The notes under the pieces were generated by a model that was not told the origin of the DNA, did not search any database, and saw only the letters and a list, made by a program, of their open reading frames with translations. Below are positions 6,671 through 10,828 of a stretch of DNA of 10,828 nt, one piece after another. The DNA comes from Burkholderiaceae bacterium (lineage in GTDB: Bacteria > Pseudomonadota > Gammaproteobacteria > Burkholderiales > Burkholderiaceae_C). Each line of letters starts with the position of its first letter. Position 1 is the stretch's first letter. The stretch lies in NCBI GenBank assembly GCA_031256305.1, contig JAIRQU010000104.1, forward strand, positions 1 through 10,828, read 5' to 3'. Both the position numbers and the translations under genes were made by a program.

Positions 6671-7930
6671 TCAAAAGCCGATGCGCGTGGCGCGCGTGGT
6701 AAAGAAAACGCCGCTGGGCGAGGGGGCCTTGATGCTGGTCAGCGTCTCGAAATTCTGGGTGTCGATGACGCGCACGGCGTTGTCGTCGCGGCAACTGACC
6801 CATACCGTGTCGCCGCGCGGCGTGAACTCCATGTGCAGCACCGCGTGGCCCGGTTCGAGCGTCTTGATGACGCGCTGGCTTTGCGTGTCGATGACCTGCA
6901 CATGGCCGTAGTCCGGCACGGCAAAGGTACACCAGACTTGCGGCGCGGCGGGCCGCGCGATTACGAAGATGGGCTGCCCGGCCACGGGTACGCGCCCGGC
7001 CAGCGCCCAGCTTTGGGTATCCGCGACCAGCACTTCATGTTGCCCCACGGCGGGGAACCAGGCGCGCCGCCCGGCCACGGCCCAGCCGCGCAAGTGCGGC
7101 ATCTTGTAGACCGGCAGTCTTTGCTCGCCCTTGCCATAGCCGTTGAGAATGCGCCGCACCGTCAGCGGCTGGGTCCACAGGTCGATCAGCGCCATGCCGT
7201 CTTCGCCGAACAGACCGGCGATGTAATAGCGCCCGTCGGGCGTAACCAGCCCGTCGTAAGGCTGATGGCCCACGCGCTCGAACTTTTGCGTCTGGGGGTT
7301 TTTAATGTCCGAGCAGTCGGTAATCCAGATCGCATCGGCGTCGAACAGGCTATAGGCAAAGCGCCGCCCCGGCAGATCGACCAGGCCGACCACGCGCGAG
7401 CGCTGCTGATTCGCGCCCGCCGGGCCGTAGAACGTGGGCACGTCGGCCAGCAGTTCCAGCGTATGCGCATCGAACACCTTGATGCCGCCGGGCGTGTAGT
7501 TCTGCGCCACGATCAGCGCGCCGTCGTCGCTGATCGCGCCGCCGATGGAGTTGCCCGCCTGCATCACGCGGCGCACGATGCGGCCCGCCAGCAGGTTCAC
7601 TTGCGTCAGTCCGCCGTCGCGCCCGAACACATAGGCAAACAGGCCGTCGCGCGAGAACACCACCGAGGCGTGCGAAAGATCGCCCAGCCCTTCGACGGCG
7701 CCCAGCGCCGTGCGCGTGGTGGAATCGACCAGCGTCAGCGTGCCGTTTTCGCGCCCGATGACCACGCCCAGGTCTTCGGTGCCGCGCGCCGGCGGCGCGG
7801 CGCACCCGGCCAGACTGCCCGCCAGGCCCGTGGCCGCGCCCGCGGTCAACAGGGCGCCGCAAACGGCCAGCCAATCACGGCGGTTCAGGCGGCGCTGGGG
7901 AAGAGGGGAAAAAGGGTGAGAAGGGAACAT
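6671..7930 (-). CDS. nirF: NirF, heme d1 biosynthesis protein (d1-type propeller)
   Basis: NirF is needed for a late step of heme d1 formation and is exported to the periplasm. The 419-residue protein has a twin-arginine-like signal, NRRDWLAV (Arg17, Arg18), then a hydrophobic stretch ending in SLAGC with Cys43 as probable lipid anchor. The mature part is a beta-propeller related to the d1 domain of NirS but without any cytochrome c domain. LSHASVVFSRDG (His87) is the likely counterpart of the functionally important N-terminal-region His of Paracoccus NirF, and KMPHLRG (His279) and HMEFTPRGD are further propeller signatures. The ATG at 7930 gives a 2-nt gap after nirC. A TTG at 7936 would overlap nirC by 4 nt but adds only two residues and is a poor start. 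The ribosome site is weak, so coupling with nirC is likely. Confidence 0.94.
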   Translation of the reverse strand: MFPSHPFSPLPQRRLNRRDWLAVCGALLTAGAATGLAGSLAGCAAPPARGTEDLGVVIGRENGTLTLVDSTTRTALGAVEGLGDLSHASVVFSRDGLFAYVFGRDGGLTQVNLLAGRIVRRVMQAGNSIGGAISDDGALIVAQNYTPGGIKVFDAHTLELLADVPTFYGPAGANQQRSRVVGLVDLPGRRFAYSLFDADAIWITDCSDIKNPQTQKFERVGHQPYDGLVTPDGRYYIAGLFGEDGMALIDLWTQPLTVRRILNGYGKGEQRLPVYKMPHLRGWAVAGRRAWFPAVGQHEVLVADTQSWALAGRVPVAGQPIFVIARPAAPQVWCTFAVPDYGHVQVIDTQSQRVIKTLEPGHAVLHMEFTPRGDTVWVSCRDDNAVRVIDTQNFETLTSIKAPSPSGVFFTTRATRIGF

Positions 7931-7932
7931 TT

Positions 7933-8289
7933 TCAAGGCTCTTCGGGAAATCCGGCCAGCAGATGCCGGGCGATCCAGCGCGCGTCGGCTTGGCTGAGCA
8001 GACCGCGCCAGCCGGGCATGGGCGTTCCGGGATGGCCATACAGAACGGTCGCGGTCACGTCATCGACTGTTTGGCCGGACAAGGCCGATGGGGTGATGGC
8101 CATCCCCAGTCCGCCCGTCAAGCGCATACCGTGGCACGCGCCGCAATCCTGCCGCACAAAATGGATCAATTGCGCCTGGCGCTGGGGCGGCAGGCCATCG
8201 TTTTGCGGTTGAGCGGTTCCAGTATCCGCGGCGCATCCGGCCAAAGCCAGCAGAATGGCCAGAACGCCGCCATGCACACGCCAAGTCAC
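7933..8289 (-). CDS. nirC: NirC, monoheme c-type cytochrome lipoprotein
   Basis: A 118-residue c-type cytochrome. The N-terminus GGVLAILLALAGC is a lipoprotein signal with Cys19 as the lipid anchor. The heme site is CGACH (49-53) and the likely sixth ligand is Met91 in GTPMPGW. Its place between nirS and nirF, its size, and the single heme point to NirC, which is linked to heme d1 maturation and can serve as electron donor to NirS in some species. No ATG exists in this frame. The start is a GTG at 8289, or a second GTG at 8277 that would shorten it by four residues. Neither has a clear ribosome site. The GTG at 8289 overlaps the stop of a short upstream reading frame (GTGA), so translation may depend on coupling. 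No nirM-type cytochrome gene is found next to nirS here. Confidence 0.88.
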   Translation of the reverse strand: MTWRVHGGVLAILLALAGCAADTGTAQPQNDGLPPQRQAQLIHFVRQDCGACHGMRLTGGLGMAITPSALSGQTVDDVTATVLYGHPGTPMPGWRGLLSQADARWIARHLLAGFPEEP

Positions 8290-8418
8290 GATTGGCGCAC
8301 GGGCTGGAGAAAACGCCCCGCCGGCTTGCCATCAGCAACGCCAGCGCGCAACAAACAAATCACGGATTTCATGCTTGCTGACTTTAAGCGAATAACAGCG
8401 CCTGCCCCATAAACCACA

Positions 8419-8448
8419 CTGCCGGACTTGGCAGGCCAAGCCCGGCAG
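8419..8448 (-). terminator. Hairpin downstream of nirS (attenuator or mRNA-end hairpin)
   Basis: On the minus-strand RNA CTGCCGG-G-CTTGG pairs with CCAAG-T-CCGGCAG around a 4-nt CCTG loop: 12 pairs with one mismatch. It begins 26 nt after the nirS stop. The sequence after the stem (TGTGGTTTATGG) has no long U-run, so it is not a strong intrinsic terminator. It more likely causes partial termination or stabilises the nirS message against 3' decay, which would let nirS be made in excess of the nirCF... genes. It sits in a 185-nt spacer (8290-8474) that otherwise shows no clear promoter and one short reading frame at 8286-8372. Confidence 0.6.
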
Positions 8449-8474
8449 CGCAGGGATGACGCAACGCTAAATGC

Positions 8475-10247
<1,773 letters not shown>

Positions 10248-10292
10248 TCATGTTATGGTCCGTTCACACCGTGGAAAGGCTGGACCGACCGT

Positions 10293-10298
10293 TTTATG
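10293..10298 (-). promoter_or_regulatory. Candidate nirS -10 element
   Basis: CATAAA on the minus strand matches four of six bases of TATAAT. Transcription from about 10286 would put the DNR box centre (10330.5) near -44, close to the -41.5 usual for class II FNR/DNR promoters. There is no good -35, as expected for an activator-dependent promoter. The start site is inferred. Confidence 0.35.
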
Positions 10299-10323
10299 AT
10301 GGTCTTGAAAGTAATCTTTGTCC

Positions 10324-10337
10324 TTGACCTGGATCAA
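10324..10337. promoter_or_regulatory. FNR/DNR box in the nirS-nirE divergent promoter
   Basis: TTGACCTGGATCAA matches the TTGAT-N4-ATCAA consensus at 9 of 10 positions, with the one mismatch in the left half (C for T). It is about 95 nt upstream of the nirS ATG and about 135 nt upstream of the nirE ATG at 10473. The Dnr-type protein encoded at 980-1714 has the ExxSR helix expected to read this site. A site in this place could activate nirS, nirE or both. Confidence 0.75.
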
Positions 10338-10346
10338 GGACGGCTT

Positions 10347-10364
10347 TTTGTCACCTGTGACAAA
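10347..10364. promoter_or_regulatory. 18-bp palindrome, probable operator of unknown regulator
   Basis: TTTGTCAC-CT-GTGACAAA has perfect 8-bp arms around a 2-nt centre. Its centre is 25 bp from the centre of the DNR box, on the nirE side. The TTG and CAA ends are 10 nt apart instead of the 8 nt of FNR/DNR/NnrR sites, so it is not a second box of that type. It lies where a nirE -10 region would be expected (AATTAT at 10363-10368), so binding could repress nirE or modulate nirS. I cannot name the cognate protein. Confidence 0.55.
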
Positions 10365-10472
10365 TTATCAAACCACCCTGCGGTTTCCCCTTGGCTTTGA
10401 TTGAGATGAATAATGCGCTCGCGCGATCTGCTTTCCACTGAATACGCCCATGCGCAGAGGGAAGATGCCCTC

Positions 10473-10828
10473 ATGCCAGAACTGCCGGATGCCCTGCCCG
10501 ATGCGCCGGTCGGCACGGTCACGCTGGTGGGGGCCGGGCCGGGCGACCCCGAACTGCTGACCCTCAAGGCCGCGCGCGCCCTGGCGCAGGCGCGGCTGGC
10601 GCTCTACGATCATCTGGTCAGTTCGGCGGTGCTGGATTTTCTGCCTGCGGATGCCCGGCGCATCTATGTGGGCAAGGAGTCTTCGCGCCATGCCCTGCCG
10701 CAGGCCGACATCGCCCGCCTGATGGTCAAACTGGCGCGCGCCGGGCATTCGCTGGTGCGCCTCAAGGGCGGAGACGGCTACATCTTTGGCCGCGGCGGCG
10801 AAGAAGCGCAGGCGCTGGCCGTGGCGGG
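10473..10828 (+). CDS. nirE: Uroporphyrinogen-III C-methyltransferase (NirE/CobA type), 5' part
   Basis: SAM-dependent methylation of uroporphyrinogen III at C2 and C7 to precorrin-2, the entry point to siroheme and so to heme d1. The first 118 codons are present and the gene runs off the window. Motifs are [16 protein letters not shown] (16-31, SAM-binding loop), YDHLVS (45-50), [15 protein letters not shown] (66-80) and [16 protein letters not shown] (96-111). The last has Gly-Tyr where Pro-Phe is common (RLKGGDPFIFGRG). The ATG at 10473 is chosen because a GGAAG-type ribosome site lies 8 nt upstream and the 13-residue lead to the first strand fits the family. An in-frame ATG at 10413 would add 20 residues and cannot be ruled out. 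No CysG-type N-terminal dehydrogenase/ferrochelatase domain precedes it. It is divergent from nirS and shares its promoter region. The nir context favours NirE; a general CobA/SUMT role is the alternative. Confidence 0.87.
   Translation, partial: MPELPDALPDAPVGTVTLVGAGPGDPELLTLKAARALAQARLALYDHLVSSAVLDFLPADARRIYVGKESSRHALPQADIARLMVKLARAGHSLVRLKGGDGYIFGRGGEEAQALAVA

Noticed and set aside
6660-6932. Upstream extension of the NirDL frame
   Set aside because: It lies wholly within nirF in another frame and encodes Arg/His-rich sequence unlike any NirD. The ATG at 6659 starts where the family homology begins.
4215-8212. Long plus-strand frames at 4215-5348, 5349-6569 and 6833-8212
   Set aside because: All lie opposite the nirJ-to-nirC genes, show low-complexity Ala/Arg/Gly/His composition and have no family motifs.
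8357-8369. AAATC-ACG-GATTT small palindrome in the nirS-nirC gap
   Set aside because: Five-base arms and no match to an FNR/DNR box; could easily be chance.
10358-10371. Possible second FNR box TGACA-AATT-ATCAA
   Set aside because: Only the right half matches the consensus; the left half is part of the 18-bp palindrome and lacks TTGA.

Overview
The window is a GC-rich proteobacterial denitrification locus. It carries nearly all of a heme d1 / cytochrome cd1 nitrite reductase (nir) gene set, a Dnr-type regulator, and the start of a regulatory PTS operon. The gene content and the order EIIA(Man)-like, HPr, enzyme I fit a betaproteobacterium (Rhodocyclales or Burkholderiales type). I cannot fix the genus from sequence alone.

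Layout. Minus strand, read from high to low coordinates: nirS (8475-10229), a 185-nt spacer with a strong hairpin, then a tightly packed run of nirC, nirF, nirDL, nirG, nirH, nirJ and nirN (8289 down to 1786), with gaps of 44 nt or less and several overlaps. After a 71-nt gap comes a Crp/Fnr regulator of the Dnr type (980-1714). After a further 119-nt gap, which holds a 10-bp inverted repeat, come an EIIA(Man)-like protein, HPr and the truncated start of enzyme I (860 down to 1). Plus strand: a divergent uroporphyrinogen-III C-methyltransferase gene (nirE/cobA type) starts near 10473 and runs off the window end.

How the genes work together. NirE makes precorrin-2 from uroporphyrinogen III. 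After oxidation and iron insertion (genes not seen here), NirDL/NirG/NirH decarboxylate siroheme to 12,18-didecarboxysiroheme. NirJ (radical SAM) and NirF act next, and NirN makes the last double bond to give heme d1. NirC is a small c-type cytochrome associated with the assembly. NirS receives heme d1 and reduces nitrite to NO in the periplasm. The Dnr-type protein has the ExxSR recognition helix of FNR-like proteins. A near-perfect FNR/DNR box (one mismatch) lies in the nirS-nirE divergent promoter, so control of both directions by this regulator is a reasonable inference.

This is mostly a recognisable nir cluster, not a new system. The points most worth a second look are an unassigned 18-bp palindrome in the divergent promoter, the lipoprotein signals on NirC, NirF and NirN together, the alternating arrangement of the four decarboxylase modules, the nirS-nirC hairpin, and the inverted repeat next to the PTS operon.
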